Below, in pieces: positions 1 through 10,600 of a stretch of 50,639 nt of DNA. The DNA is from Chitinophagaceae bacterium (GTDB lineage: Bacteria > Bacteroidota > Bacteroidia > Chitinophagales > Chitinophagaceae). The DNA is taken from NCBI GenBank assembly GCA_019638615.1, contig JAHBTL010000046.1, forward strand, positions 1-50,639. Reading direction: 5' to 3'. The notes beneath the pieces were generated by a model. That model worked only from the letters and a program-made list of their open reading frames with translations. It did no database searches and was not told the origin of the DNA. A program made the position numbers and the translations under genes. Position 1 is the first letter of the stretch, and each line of letters begins with the position of its first letter.

Positions 1-25
1 AAACAAATATATGAGGAATAAAATT

Positions 26-60
26 GTCCCTGAGGGCAACCGCAGGGATTTGCTTTTTTC
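26..60 (+). terminator. Rho-independent terminator of a gene left of the window
   Basis: TCCCTG (27-32) and CAGGGA (43-48) form a six-pair stem with a ten-base loop, followed directly by a T-rich run (49-59). This is the standard layout of an intrinsic terminator reading rightward, so a plus-strand gene probably ends just before the window. No coding region is seen in 1-25. Confidence 0.6.
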
Positions 61-366
61 TTAAGTTCACGCCTATGGTCAGACACCGACCGGTAGTGAG
101 TCCTACAGACGGGTGTCACCACCCGCCTGCGAAAATTTGAAATGCGCCCAAATATGCCCCGACTTCCAACTACCGCTTTTTGTGCTTACCTTCAAAAGAA
201 ATATTTTTAACCTGGAGCAGTGGATTTCTATTTTTCTTCCTGCACAAGTCTTATAACAATAAATGCCTCTCGTTTCGTTTATATTGATTTATAAAACATT
301 TAACCAAACCTCCGATGCCTGCTATAGTGTGATTGATAAAATTTCTATTGCTTTACACCAGCATAA
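61..366. other. Gene-free stretch upstream of the alpha-2-macroglobulin gene
   Basis: I see no gene here. A six-base inverted repeat, GACACC (82-87) with GGTGTC (112-117), encloses a GC-rich stretch and could fold. The rest becomes AT-rich toward the start at 367 and must hold the promoter of that gene, but no convincing Bacteroidota -33/-7 pair was found. Confidence 0.4.
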
Positions 367-3300
367 ATGCCTTTCTATATGAATCCTACTTTTACCGGTT
401 TTACAATCAAAACGTATTGGCTTTTCCTGGTTTTACCGCTCGTTTTTATCTATACTGCCTGCAATGAGAAAGAAAAAATCAAAGCGGTCAATCCTGCATT
501 CGGTAAATACGTGGAATCCTATACATCAGGGGTCGTTTCCAAAACTTCGGCTATACGGGTACGGCTGGCGGCAGAAGCGCCTACTTCCCACACCATCAAT
601 GAACCCGTAAAGGAAGACCTGTTTTCGTTTTCACCCTCGGTAAAAGGAAAGTCCTATTGGGTAGATGCGAGAACCATCGAGTTCAAGCCGGATCAGAATC
701 TTACACCTGATCAACTGTATACCATTGACTTCAGGCTTAATAAAGCCACTTCTGTTCCCGATGAATACAAGACGTTTACGTTTAACGTGCAGGCGATAAA
801 ACCCGCGTTTTTGGTACAGGAATATGGATTGAAAGCGGTAGGTAACTCAAAAGAAATGATGATCTTACAGGGCGCTGTTGAAACGGCGGACATTGAAGCA
901 TCCGCGGCTATTGAAAAGGTATTGTCGGCATCTTTCCAGTCGAAGGCATTGCCTGTAAAATGGGAACACAATGAAGCGGCGCGCATTCACAAATTTACTG
1001 TTGAAGGCATTAAAAGAGGCTCCAATACCGCAGTATTACAGCTCAGTTGGGATGGCGCCCCGTTGAACATCAAAGAAAAAAATGATAAACAACTGGACAT
1101 ACCGGCGGTAGGCGATTTTAAAGTGATGGCAGTTCGTGCTGTGCAGGAAGCCGATAATTATGTACTGGTACAGTTTTCTGACGCGCTGGCAACCAACCAG
1201 CAACTGAGCGGTTTAATGACCGTGAGCAATAAAGCCGATATCAGCTATAGTATAGATGGCAGTGAGGTGAAAATATTTGTTTCCGATCAGCTCGACGGAA
1301 ATTATACCGTATCGGTAAATGAAGGCATCCTGAATGTTTGGAGCACCAGGCTCGAAAAGGCTTTCAGTGCAAATATTTTTTTTGAGAACCGTTTACCCGG
1401 AGTGAATATACAGGGGCGCGGGGTAATTCTACCCAATGCCGGGAAACTTGTATTGCCTTTTGAAAGCATCAATCTCAATGCTGTAGACATCAGCATTATT
1501 AAGGTTTACGAGAATAATATTCCCCAGTTTTTCCAGGCAAATAATTTTGACGGAGAATCAGATCTGCGCAGGGTAGCCACCCCGGTAGTGCAGCACACTT
1601 TGCGGCTCGACAACGACAAAACGCTCGACCTGCACAAAAAGCAAAAATTCTCTCTTGACATCGATAAATACCTCAAAGCGGAACCAGGCGCTATCTACCA
1701 CGTAACCATCGGCTTCCGGCCCGAATATTCACTGTACACCTGTCATATATCAGACAAAACAAGCAGGGAAAATGAGGAAGACGATTACGATGACTACTAT
1801 AATGACTGGTATGACAACGATACCGAAGAAAACAGCGGCCCTGATGACAACGACGGCTTCTGGAAGGTATACAATACTTATTACCCGTACGGATACCGCT
1901 GGAACCAGCGCGATAATCCCTGCCATCCTTCCTATTATAACAAAGAACGGTGGGCAAGCAGGAATATACTCGCCTCCAATATGGGTTTAACCGCCAAACG
2001 AGCCGGCAACAATAACATGCTCATCGCAGTTACCGATATCCTTACCGCGGCTCCCATGCCCGATGTGGAATTGAAATTGCTCGACTACCAGCAACAGTTG
2101 CTGCATACGGTTAAAAGCGACCAGAATGGATTTGCCGTTTTTGACCTGAAGAAAAAACCTTACCTGCTGGTGGCTAAAAAGGGAAATGAACGCGGATACC
2201 TGAAACTCGACGACGGCAATTCTTTAATGCTCAGCCGCTTTGATGTGTCGGGCGAGGAAGTAAAGAACGGGTTAAAAGGATTTATTTTCGGAGAGCGGGG
2301 CGTTTGGCGTCCCGGCGATACCATGTACCTGAACTTTATAGTGGAAGACAAATCCGGTAAGCTCCCAAAAGACCATCCTGTTGAATTTACCCTGCTTACT
2401 CCACAGGGGCAGCTATATAAAAAAGCCATAGAAACGAAAAACGACAATGGCTTTTACCTGTTCACGACTTCCACCGATGCCTCTTCGCCTACGGGCAACT
2501 GGCTGGCACGCATTAAAATAGGAGGCGCCGTTTTTGAAAAAAGGCTGAAGGTAGAAACGGTAATGCCCAACAGGCTGAAAATTGATCTCGATTTTGGTAA
2601 AGATCCGGTACTGGGCAAAGACGGAGTCAGCTCAGGAACACTCAGCTCAAAATGGTTATTCGGCGCCCCTGCCAAAAACCTTAAAGCTAAGATAGATGCA
2701 TCGTTATATGCACGTAAAACAAGCTTTAAAAAATATCCCGGCTATCATTTTGACGATCCGACCGCGGGGTATTCGCCTGAAACAAAAACTTTATTTGACG
2801 GGACATTAAGCGCTGAAGGAATCGCTACGGTCAACACGAAATTTAATCTTGAACACAATGCACCCGGCATGTTGAATGCCAGTCTGCTGGTAAAAGTATT
2901 TGAACCCGGCGGCGCTTTTAGTGTTGATAATGTGGTATTGCCCTATAGTCCGTATAAAACCTATGCAGGCATGAACATGCCCGAAGGGGCCAAACCCTGG
3001 AAATTCCTGGAAACCGGAAAAACATATGACCTCCCGATAGTGAATGTAGACGCGGCAGGAAATGCCCTGCAGGGTAATCAGCAGGTGGAAGTAGAACTAT
3101 ACCGGGTTAGCTGGCGCTGGTGGTGGGATAATACCGGCGACGGGTTCAGCAATTTTACACAGGATACCTATAACAGGCTGCTGAAGAAAGATACGCTTCG
3201 TTTAACCAACGGTGTTGGCAAATGGCAGTTTTCGGCGCCAGGAGGCGAATGGGGGCGGTATCTTGTGCTGGTACGCGACCGCATCAGCAGGCATACCACA

Positions 3301-5988
3301 GGCCAGGTTGTATATTTTGACGATCCCTGGTGGCAAACGCGCGGCAATGGAAATGACCCTTCTGCTGCAGCGATGCTGTCGTTTACGGCAGGCAAGGAAA
3401 AATACAATGTAGGCGAAGAAATTGCTTTAAACATACCCAGCAGCAAAGGCGGCAGGGCATTGATCAGCATCGAGTCGGGCAGCCACATTATTAAAACCGA
3501 TTGGATTGAAACAGAGCAGGGGCAAACCATTTACCGGTTCAGGGCCGAGCCGGGCATGGCTCCTAATGTATACGCCAACGTTAGTTTATTGCAGCCACAC
3601 GCGCAAACAGCAAACGACCTGCCTATTCGTATGTATGGTGTTATTCCTATTTTGATTGAAGACAAGAATACACTGCTGAAGCCTGTGATCAGCATGCCCG
3701 ATGTAATACGGCCGGAACAGGCATCATCGGTAACCGTATCAGAAACCTCCGGCAAAGCCATGACCTATTGTGTGGCGATCGTAGATGAGGGTCTGCTGGA
3801 TCTTACCCGTTTTAAAACACCCGATCCGCATGCTGCTTTTTATGCCCGTGAAGCACTGGGTGTAAAAAGCTGGGATTTATTTGACAACGTGATTGGTGCA
3901 TGGGGCGGTGGACTGGAAAGGATTTTAACCATTGGCGGTGATGAAGCGGCAAGTGGGGGCGCCAAAGAAAAAAGAGCCAACCGGTTTAAGCCGGTAGTAA
4001 AATACCTCGGGCCTTTCCACCTGAAAAAAGGAGACAAACAAACACACAAATTTCAATTGCCTCCTTACATAGGCTCTGTAAGAACAATGGTGGTAGCTGC
4101 CAGTGAAGGCGCTTACGGGTTTGCCGAAAAAGCGGTCACCGTAAAAAAGCCATTGATGTTATTAGGTACGCTGCCCAGGGTTCTAGGACCTGCTGAAACC
4201 ATTAAACTGCCGGTAACCGTTTTTGCAATGGACAACAACATCAAAAATGTAACGGTTACATTACAAAACAACACCTATCTCGAAACAACAGGAAGCGCTT
4301 CGCAGCAGGTAAGCTTTACTGCTCCCGGCGAACAAATGGTTTATTTTGATGTAAGGGTGAAAGAAACTACCGGTATTGGAAAAGTAAAGCTCGTTGCAGG
4401 CAGCGGAAATGAAAAAGCCGACTTCGAAGTAGAGCTGGACATAAGAAACCCCAACCCCGTTATCACCAATGTAATGGCAGAAGTGGTAAATGCCGGGCAA
4501 TCGTGGAATCAAATAGCAACACCCATTGGCATACCGGCAAACAGTAAAGCCACGCTGGAAATATCCAGCATCCCTCCCATTAATCTTGAAAAGCGGCTCG
4601 ACTACCTGATCCAGTATCCACATGGCTGCATTGAACAAACGACTTCGGCTGTATTTCCCCAGTTGGTGCTGGGCCAGCTTACAGATTTGAGCGAGCGGAG
4701 AAAAGCCGAAACAGAAAAAAATGTGCGTTCGGGCATTGAGCGTTATAAAAACTTTCAGCGCTCAGATGGCGGGTTCAGCTATTGGCCGGGATCAGCCGAA
4801 AGCGATGAATGGGGCAGCAACTATGCAGGGCATTTCCTTTTAAAGGCGCAGGAAAAAGGATACATTGTTCCGGCTGATATGATACAGCAATGGATCACTT
4901 ACCAACGCGGCAAATCCAACAACTGGGCTCCTTCCACCACTAACTTTTACGGAGGCGATCTTACCCAGTCGTACAGGCTGTATTTGCTGGCCCTGGCCAA
5001 ATCGCCTGAAATAGGAGCAATGAACCGGCTGAAGGAATTTAAATTCCTTTCACCCGAAGCCAAATGGCGATTGGCAGCAGCTTATCAGTTAGCGGGTCAG
5101 AATAAAACCGCAGAAAGCCTGATAGCCGGACTGCCGGTTAGTTTTGAAAAAAGAAAATCGCCCGGTATAACATACGGCTCCGGCCTGCGCGACCAGGCAA
5201 TGGTATTGGAAACACTTACGCTCATGGGTAAGCGAAAAGAAGCAGGTGAGCTGCTTCAATCCATTTCAGCAGACCTTGCAGGCGAAAGCTGGTACAGCAC
5301 ACAAACCACTGCCTATAGCCTGATTGCCGTTGCCGCGTATTGTGGCGCGAACCCGGGTGGCGAAAAAATTGTAGCGGATGTAACCATTAACGGGAAAAAA
5401 GCAGCGATCAATTCAAAATCATATATATCGCTTACACCTGTAAGTGTAACGGAACCGGACAAAAATGTCAGTATCCGGAACAAAGGCAACAATACTTTGT
5501 ATGTACGCCTCGTAACGCAGGGGCGCCCGATAACAGGTGAAAACGTACAGTATACCAATAATCCCGATGTACTATCGCTGAGCGTAAGCTATTTGACGCT
5601 GGATGGAAAGCCGGTAAGCAATGTGGAAAGCCTGGCACAGGGTACTGATTTTGTAGCGAAAGTAACCATCAAAAACCCTGGCATACGCGGACGTTACAAC
5701 AATATGACCTTATCGCAGATATTCCCGGGCGGATGGGAAATATTAAATACCCGGCTGCTGGACAACGAAGGCAGCTTTAAGCCTTCGGCTTTTACTTACC
5801 AGGATATCCGTGACGACAGGGTATACACGCATTTCGACATCAGGGAAGGAGAAACGCATACTTATTATGTAATGCTGAACGCTGCTTATCCCGGCAGGTA
5901 TTTCCTCCCGGGCGTATACTGCGAAGCCATGTACGACAATACCATCAGCGCAGGCATAAGCGGCAAATGGGTGGAAGTGGTACGCTAG
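367..5988 (+). CDS. Bacterial alpha-2-macroglobulin lipoprotein (thioester type)
   Basis: Predicted periplasmic protease trap: an attacking protease cleaves a bait region and is then captured covalently by an internal thioester. The 1873-residue length fits the family. The N-terminus has a hydrophobic segment ending in a lipobox with Cys32, so the protein should be an inner- or outer-membrane lipoprotein. The thioester motif CIEQ is intact (Cys1421, Gln1424) within the conserved context YPHGCIEQTTS, followed by the helical toroid of the TED domain. MG-type beta domains fill the N-terminal half. An Asp/Glu/Tyr-rich insert at about residues 469-500 is unusual. A second ATG lies four codons inside (379) and is an equally good start. 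In E. coli the homologue yfhM is next to pbpC; here pbpC lies four genes downstream on the same strand. Family assignment is firm; the protease-trap role is inferred from homologues. Confidence 0.93.
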   Translation: MPFYMNPTFTGFTIKTYWLFLVLPLVFIYTACNEKEKIKAVNPAFGKYVESYTSGVVSKTSAIRVRLAAEAPTSHTINEPVKEDLFSFSPSVKGKSYWVDARTIEFKPDQNLTPDQLYTIDFRLNKATSVPDEYKTFTFNVQAIKPAFLVQEYGLKAVGNSKEMMILQGAVETADIEASAAIEKVLSASFQSKALPVKWEHNEAARIHKFTVEGIKRGSNTAVLQLSWDGAPLNIKEKNDKQLDIPAVGDFKVMAVRAVQEADNYVLVQFSDALATNQQLSGLMTVSNKADISYSIDGSEVKIFVSDQLDGNYTVSVNEGILNVWSTRLEKAFSANIFFENRLPGVNIQGRGVILPNAGKLVLPFESINLNAVDISIIKVYENNIPQFFQANNFDGESDLRRVATPVVQHTLRLDNDKTLDLHKKQKFSLDIDKYLKAEPGAIYHVTIGFRPEYSLYTCHISDKTSRENEEDDYDDYYNDWYDNDTEENSGPDDNDGFWKVYNTYYPYGYRWNQRDNPCHPSYYNKERWASRNILASNMGLTAKRAGNNNMLIAVTDILTAAPMPDVELKLLDYQQQLLHTVKSDQNGFAVFDLKKKPYLLVAKKGNERGYLKLDDGNSLMLSRFDVSGEEVKNGLKGFIFGERGVWRPGDTMYLNFIVEDKSGKLPKDHPVEFTLLTPQGQLYKKAIETKNDNGFYLFTTSTDASSPTGNWLARIKIGGAVFEKRLKVETVMPNRLKIDLDFGKDPVLGKDGVSSGTLSSKWLFGAPAKNLKAKIDASLYARKTSFKKYPGYHFDDPTAGYSPETKTLFDGTLSAEGIATVNTKFNLEHNAPGMLNASLLVKVFEPGGAFSVDNVVLPYSPYKTYAGMNMPEGAKPWKFLETGKTYDLPIVNVDAAGNALQGNQQVEVELYRVSWRWWWDNTGDGFSNFTQDTYNRLLKKDTLRLTNGVGKWQFSAPGGEWGRYLVLVRDRISRHTTGQVVYFDDPWWQTRGNGNDPSAAAMLSFTAGKEKYNVGEEIALNIPSSKGGRALISIESGSHIIKTDWIETEQGQTIYRFRAEPGMAPNVYANVSLLQPHAQTANDLPIRMYGVIPILIEDKNTLLKPVISMPDVIRPEQASSVTVSETSGKAMTYCVAIVDEGLLDLTRFKTPDPHAAFYAREALGVKSWDLFDNVIGAWGGGLERILTIGGDEAASGGAKEKRANRFKPVVKYLGPFHLKKGDKQTHKFQLPPYIGSVRTMVVAASEGAYGFAEKAVTVKKPLMLLGTLPRVLGPAETIKLPVTVFAMDNNIKNVTVTLQNNTYLETTGSASQQVSFTAPGEQMVYFDVRVKETTGIGKVKLVAGSGNEKADFEVELDIRNPNPVITNVMAEVVNAGQSWNQIATPIGIPANSKATLEISSIPPINLEKRLDYLIQYPHGCIEQTTSAVFPQLVLGQLTDLSERRKAETEKNVRSGIERYKNFQRSDGGFSYWPGSAESDEWGSNYAGHFLLKAQEKGYIVPADMIQQWITYQRGKSNNWAPSTTNFYGGDLTQSYRLYLLALAKSPEIGAMNRLKEFKFLSPEAKWRLAAAYQLAGQNKTAESLIAGLPVSFEKRKSPGITYGSGLRDQAMVLETLTLMGKRKEAGELLQSISADLAGESWYSTQTTAYSLIAVAAYCGANPGGEKIVADVTINGKKAAINSKSYISLTPVSVTEPDKNVSIRNKGNNTLYVRLVTQGRPITGENVQYTNNPDVLSLSVSYLTLDGKPVSNVESLAQGTDFVAKVTIKNPGIRGRYNNMTLSQIFPGGWEILNTRLLDNEGSFKPSAFTYQDIRDDRVYTHFDIREGETHTYYVMLNAAYPGRYFLPGVYCEAMYDNTISAGISGKWVEVVR

Positions 5989-6010
5989 CGGAGCCCATTC
6001 AAATCTAAAA

Positions 6011-6081
6011 TATGCCGCATAGCGGTAACCTGTTTGTAAAAATAACTGCCTTCTTTATTATGCCGCGTAGCGGTTACCCTG
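6011..6081. repeat. Two direct copies of a small hairpin repeat in the 5989-6328 gap
   Basis: TATGCCGCATAGCGGTAACC at 6011 and TATGCCGCGTAGCGGTTACC at 6059 are near-identical direct repeats 48 bases apart. Each contains CCGC and GCGG arms around a three-base loop, so each can form a tiny hairpin. They sit between the alpha-2-macroglobulin stop and the sigma factor gene and may affect termination or mRNA stability. No gene is seen in 5989-6328. Confidence 0.55.
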
Positions 6082-6301
6082 AGTAAAAACGCTTCACTCA
6101 ATTGCATTGAACGGGTAAGTTTCATACATCTTTCAACGGGAAGCTGTATAAAACTTATTTTTTTGTTGACCTTTTCGCCTTTGTCCGATATATTATAAAA
6201 TTATGAGCATAAGCACATTCCGGGTATTGCATGAATAAAGCGCTTAGGCGTGAAAAACCGCTTAATTATCGAAAAGTCAACCGGTTTTTTTTCAAAAAAC
6301 G

Positions 6302-6309
6302 TATCTTTC
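6302..6309 (+). promoter_or_regulatory. Weak -7-like box before the sigma factor
   Basis: TATCTTTC matches the Bacteroidota -7 consensus TAnnTTTG at all but the last base and lies 19 bases before the TTG start at 6329. No clear -33 TTG was found at the right distance. It could instead be a promoter recognised by the encoded sigma factor itself; the sequence alone does not decide this. Confidence 0.2.
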
Positions 6310-6328
6310 AAAAAAAGATAGTTTTAGT

Positions 6329-6871
6329 TTGAAAACCCTGACAAATTGGCTCCAGGAAGACCCTGAAAGAGCTTTAAGCCGTATTTACTCGGAAAATTTT
6401 AGCTGGTTTGAACAGTATGTGCTGCAAAACTCCGGGAACAGCGATGATGCCCGGGATATTTTCCAGGAAGGCATCGCTGCAGCCTGGCTGAACCTGAAAT
6501 CAGGAAAGTTTTCGGGTACCCCGGACCGCTTTAATGCCTATGTAAGGCAGATATGCAAGTATAAATGGATTGATGAGCTCAGGTCCGGCAACAGGAAAAA
6601 AATTTCTTATACCGAAACGATCCCTGAAAAAGACGACACAGAAAGCAATACTACCAGTGACAGCCTGGAACAGAGTACGGCTTTAAAAAAATGCTTCCTG
6701 CAGCTTGGAGAGAAATGTCAAAAGGTGGTAGGCATGTTCTATTACAAAAAGAAATCGCTGGCAGAAATAGCCCATGACACACAGAATACCGAAGACAGCA
6801 TTAAAACGATCAAATATCGCTGCATGATGCAATTGAGGAAACTGTTCCTGGAGGAGATGAAAAGGATGTGA
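6329..6871 (+). CDS. ECF-like sigma-70 family RNA polymerase sigma factor
   Basis: A 180-residue alternative sigma factor with region 2 at about residues 20-85 (the segment with DDARDIFQEG and the WIDELR end of the helix) and a region 4 helix-turn-helix at about 125-170 (SLAEIAHDTQNTEDSIKTIK). There is no region 1 or 3, as expected of ECF-type factors. The start is TTG: reading back in frame, no ATG or GTG occurs before the stop codon at 6263, and the first conserved helix begins only a few codons in. The next two genes are an anti-sigma-like membrane protein 32 bases downstream and a CHAT peptidase, an arrangement suggesting the factor is held inactive at the membrane. Target promoters are unknown. 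Confidence 0.88.
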   Translation: MKTLTNWLQEDPERALSRIYSENFSWFEQYVLQNSGNSDDARDIFQEGIAAAWLNLKSGKFSGTPDRFNAYVRQICKYKWIDELRSGNRKKISYTETIPEKDDTESNTTSDSLEQSTALKKCFLQLGEKCQKVVGMFYYKKKSLAEIAHDTQNTEDSIKTIKYRCMMQLRKLFLEEMKRM

Positions 6872-6903
6872 CGCATTGCAAACAAATAAACGAATGAAAA
6901 ACA

Positions 6904-7632
6904 ATGATGGAATATAAAGACAATATCGATAAAGAACTATTTGAAAAAATAGAAGCATACATCCAGAACAGGATGAACGCTGGTGACCGCACAGCTTTCG
7001 AAAAAGAAATACAGGCCGATGAAACGCTCAGGAATGAAGTAGCGTTGCAGCGACAGCTCATAGCCTCAGTCCAGGTTTTCACTCACCATAAAGAAGATTC
7101 TTTTAAAGCGTCATCAGACGTCAAAGCCCCGGTGAAAAAGATGAGACATGTATGGATGTATGCCGCCGCTGCCGTAACAGCGCTTATCGCAGTTACCTGG
7201 TTTTATCAATACAAGACTGCTACCGGTGAACAGGTATATGCCAACTACTTTACTCCCGATGCCGGGTTACCGGTAATGATGAGCGGGGAAAATGACAGGT
7301 ACGATTTTTATAATGGAATGGTAAGTTACAAAGAAGGAGAATACGATAAAGCAATTGAAATCTGGCGCGGGATCGCACAGCCCTCTGATACAATATCCTA
7401 TTTTACAGGAGTCGCTTATCTCAACAATAAAAATGCAGAAGCATCCATAGCGCACCTGGCAACAGTGGCGCTGAATGATAAAAGTGCCTGGCAGCAAAAA
7501 GCAATATGGTACCTGGCATTGGCCTATGTAAAAATGAACAATAAGGACAAAGCACTTGAGTGGCTGAATAAACTTCCGGATAATGAACAGGCAAAGCTGC
7601 TTATGCGGGACATACAAAAGACCCTTCCCTAA
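6904..7632 (+). CDS. Anti-sigma-like membrane protein with C-terminal TPR segment
   Basis: A 242-residue protein with three parts. Residues 1-70 form a charged helical domain resembling the zinc-free cytoplasmic domain of Bacteroidota anti-sigma factors (IEAYIQNRMNAGDRTAFEKE, then LRNEVALQRQL). A single membrane helix follows at about residues 82-101. The remainder, predicted to face the periplasm, contains TPR-like helices (around YKEGEYDKAIEIWRG and AIWYLALAYVKMNNKDKALE). It lies between the sigma factor and the TPR-CHAT gene, with a 32-base gap before it and 9 bases after it, so the three are likely co-transcribed. Sigma binding is inferred from topology and position; no ZAS zinc motif is present. 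It could instead be a simple TPR adaptor. Two consecutive ATG codons (6904, 6907) are possible starts. Confidence 0.65.
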   Translation: MMEYKDNIDKELFEKIEAYIQNRMNAGDRTAFEKEIQADETLRNEVALQRQLIASVQVFTHHKEDSFKASSDVKAPVKKMRHVWMYAAAAVTALIAVTWFYQYKTATGEQVYANYFTPDAGLPVMMSGENDRYDFYNGMVSYKEGEYDKAIEIWRGIAQPSDTISYFTGVAYLNNKNAEASIAHLATVALNDKSAWQQKAIWYLALAYVKMNNKDKALEWLNKLPDNEQAKLLMRDIQKTLP

Positions 7633-7641
7633 CTTATTCCG

Positions 7642-10600
7642 ATGCGTTGGCTGATCATCATTTACTTTTTAACTGTTAATACTGCAGGCTATACCCAGGA
7701 CAACTGGTATATTCAATCGGTAGAAGCCAACCGCAATCAAAAAACAGACAGCGCATTTTTGTATATCAGCAAGGCAATTGATCTTTTCAGGAAAGAGCAA
7801 AAGACAGACAGCCTGGTATTGTCGTATGTACACAAGGCTGACATGGTTTGGGAACAAACAGGCAACCAGGCCGCGTTAAAAATCCTTAATGAAATACTCA
7901 ATACAGCCCGCAGACTGCCGGCAGGTAATATCGCGCTGGTAGCTTTTCTTAACAAAAAAGCGCAAATACATGTTCACAACGCTGAAACAGCCACCGCGAA
8001 AAAGTATTTTTTAGAGGCGTTGAAACAGGTACCTGCCAATGCAAAAGCAAATAGCATATACAGCAGCTTATATAACAACATTTCATGGTTATACCTCACG
8101 TTACAGGATTTTGCACCCGCCCTGCAATATGCAGAACAAGCAAAAAAAATCAGCGGGGAACTGTATGGCAAAGACGCCAGTCAGTTAATAAGCGTTTATC
8201 AATCACTGATGTACATTACGCAAGATGCCGGGCAATACGCCCAGGCTGAGCAATATGGACAGGAAATGTACCGGCTTGCCAACCTGAACCTCGCTCCCGA
8301 TCATCCCAAAAACGGACTGGTACACAATGATCTGGGGTCATTGTATGAGGCCATGCACCAGTACGATGAGGCCCTGCTTCACAGGCAGGAAATGGTAAAG
8401 ATCATTCAGAAAGATTATGCCAGGCATCACAATCCCCAGTTGCTTGCGATCGCCTACAATAACATGGGCAATCTTTACCAGGCTATGGGAGAAGTTCAAC
8501 TGGCGGAGGAATATTTCGAAAAAGCCAAAGCCCTGCATGAAATTAATTTCGGTACAGAAGGGGCAGGCATTGTACGCCCCCTCGTTCACCTGGCGAATGT
8601 GAAAAGAGAATTGGGCAAATATACCGAGGCTGAAAAACTATATGCCCGCGCCTATCAATTGCAGGAAAAAATTGACGCTAAAGACCGGATCAACATGGCT
8701 TATGTGGAAACCCAGTACGGTGATCTTTTTTATGCCCAAAAAGAGTATGCACAGGCTGAAAATTATTACAAAAAAGCGCTGGAGAATCATAAAAAAGCAG
8801 GTATCTCCCAAACTATCATTGTCCAGGAAACCCGTAATACGCTTGCCCAAACCTATGCCCGTTCGGGGCGTATTACACTGGCGATACCCATACTGAACGA
8901 TGTGCTTAAAAGATATAAAGCCATTCATAAAAAGGGAGACATCGCAATCGCGGGGCAGTATCATAAAATAAGTGAAACCTGGCTGCTGGACCATCAGCCT
9001 CAAAAAGCATTGCTATATTCCGACAGTACATTTATGGAATTGCTGCAGGTATCCGAGTTGCCGGACAGCAACTGGATCAGGAGCCTGCCCTACAATTATC
9101 ATATCATAAAGTACCTGCAGAACCGGTCTGTTGTGGAGTCGGCGCTTTATGAAAGCAATGGCCGGCTTGGTTCGTTGAAAAGCCTGATAGCAATAGCCGA
9201 GGAATACAGCAGCTACCTGGAACACAGCCTGCCCGCTTTGCGCACACAGGCAACGCTTATGCAACTGGTAAAGGAGCACAGGTCCATATACAATATGGCA
9301 ATAGAAGCATGCTGGGAGTTATTTAAAAAAGAAAACGACAAACGTTTTTCTGAGAAAGCTTTTTCGTTTGCGGAAAGAAGCAAAGCCCTGATGCTGCGCC
9401 TGGCTTCCAATAACATATTGATCGATATCAACCGGGAATCGCATACCGGTATAGAAAAAAGAGACCTGGACTGGAGGAAAAAGATCAGTACGCTGAATGC
9501 CCTATACATAAATGAAGGAGGAAAAAATGATTCCCTTCTTACACTGTTAACGAATGCAATAGAGGCATACTACAGGTTCCAGGACAGTGTTCTTCACTCT
9601 CCGGATAACAGCAGGATAAAATCCAAATATGCCCTTCAACCCATAAGCATACCCGAAATACAGGCAAGATTGCTGAGCCGGGAACAAACACTCCTGGAGT
9701 ATGCTGTAACCGGCAACGCTGTTTTTCTTTTTGTACTGAACGGCAAAGATTTTTTCGTTTACCGCCTTCCCTCGGATATTTTAGGAAGGATCGCAGATCT
9801 GAAACAACTTTACAATATCACTCCCGAACGTTTCAGCAGCGCTGCACATCTTTTATACAACGAATTGATTAAGCCGGCGCAAATGCATTTTACATCCGCT
9901 AAGCTGGTCATTGTTCCCGACGGAGATTTATTCTACCTGAACTTTGAGCTGTTGTTGCCGGACGATAAGCAAAAAGATTTTGCGAAAATGAACTACCTCA
10001 TTCATCGCTATGAAATTTCATACCAGTTATCTGCCACGAGTGCGGTACAGGCTCCCGGCGGAAGAGCGAAAGAACAGAAAGCCATGTTGCTGACCCCCGT
10101 TTTTACAGACAATATGAAGAAAGCCTATTTAGATTTTATCGGCGACTCTTCATTTGCAGATAAGCAATATTTTAATTTACTCCGCCAGCCCTTTACAGTA
10201 AAGGCCGCACAAAGAATAGGGAAGTATATCGAAAATGACCTGTATGCCGAGCAGGCGGCAGAAGAAGCCGTGTTCAAGCAAACAGCCGGAATCTACAATA
10301 TCCTTCACCTGGGCACACATGCAGAGATCAATAGCACGGCGCCCCTGCAATCGCGTTTTTTTCTTGCAAAACCATTATCTGCAGACTCCATACACAATGA
10401 AGATGGCTACCTGCACGCTTATGAAATTTACGGGATGGATCTTCAGGCGGAACTGGCAGTATTGACCGCCTGCGAAACCGGCGCCGGGAATATAACACAG
10501 GGCGAAGGAGTCATGTCGCTGGCGCATAGTTTTATGTATGCCGGCTGCCCGTCGGTAATAATGAGTTTATGGAAGATTGATGAAAAAGCCAGCGCTGATA

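Noticed and set aside
6904-7632. Zinc-binding anti-sigma (ZAS) domain
   Set aside because: The HxxxCxxC motif is absent, so only the zinc-free type of anti-sigma domain is considered.
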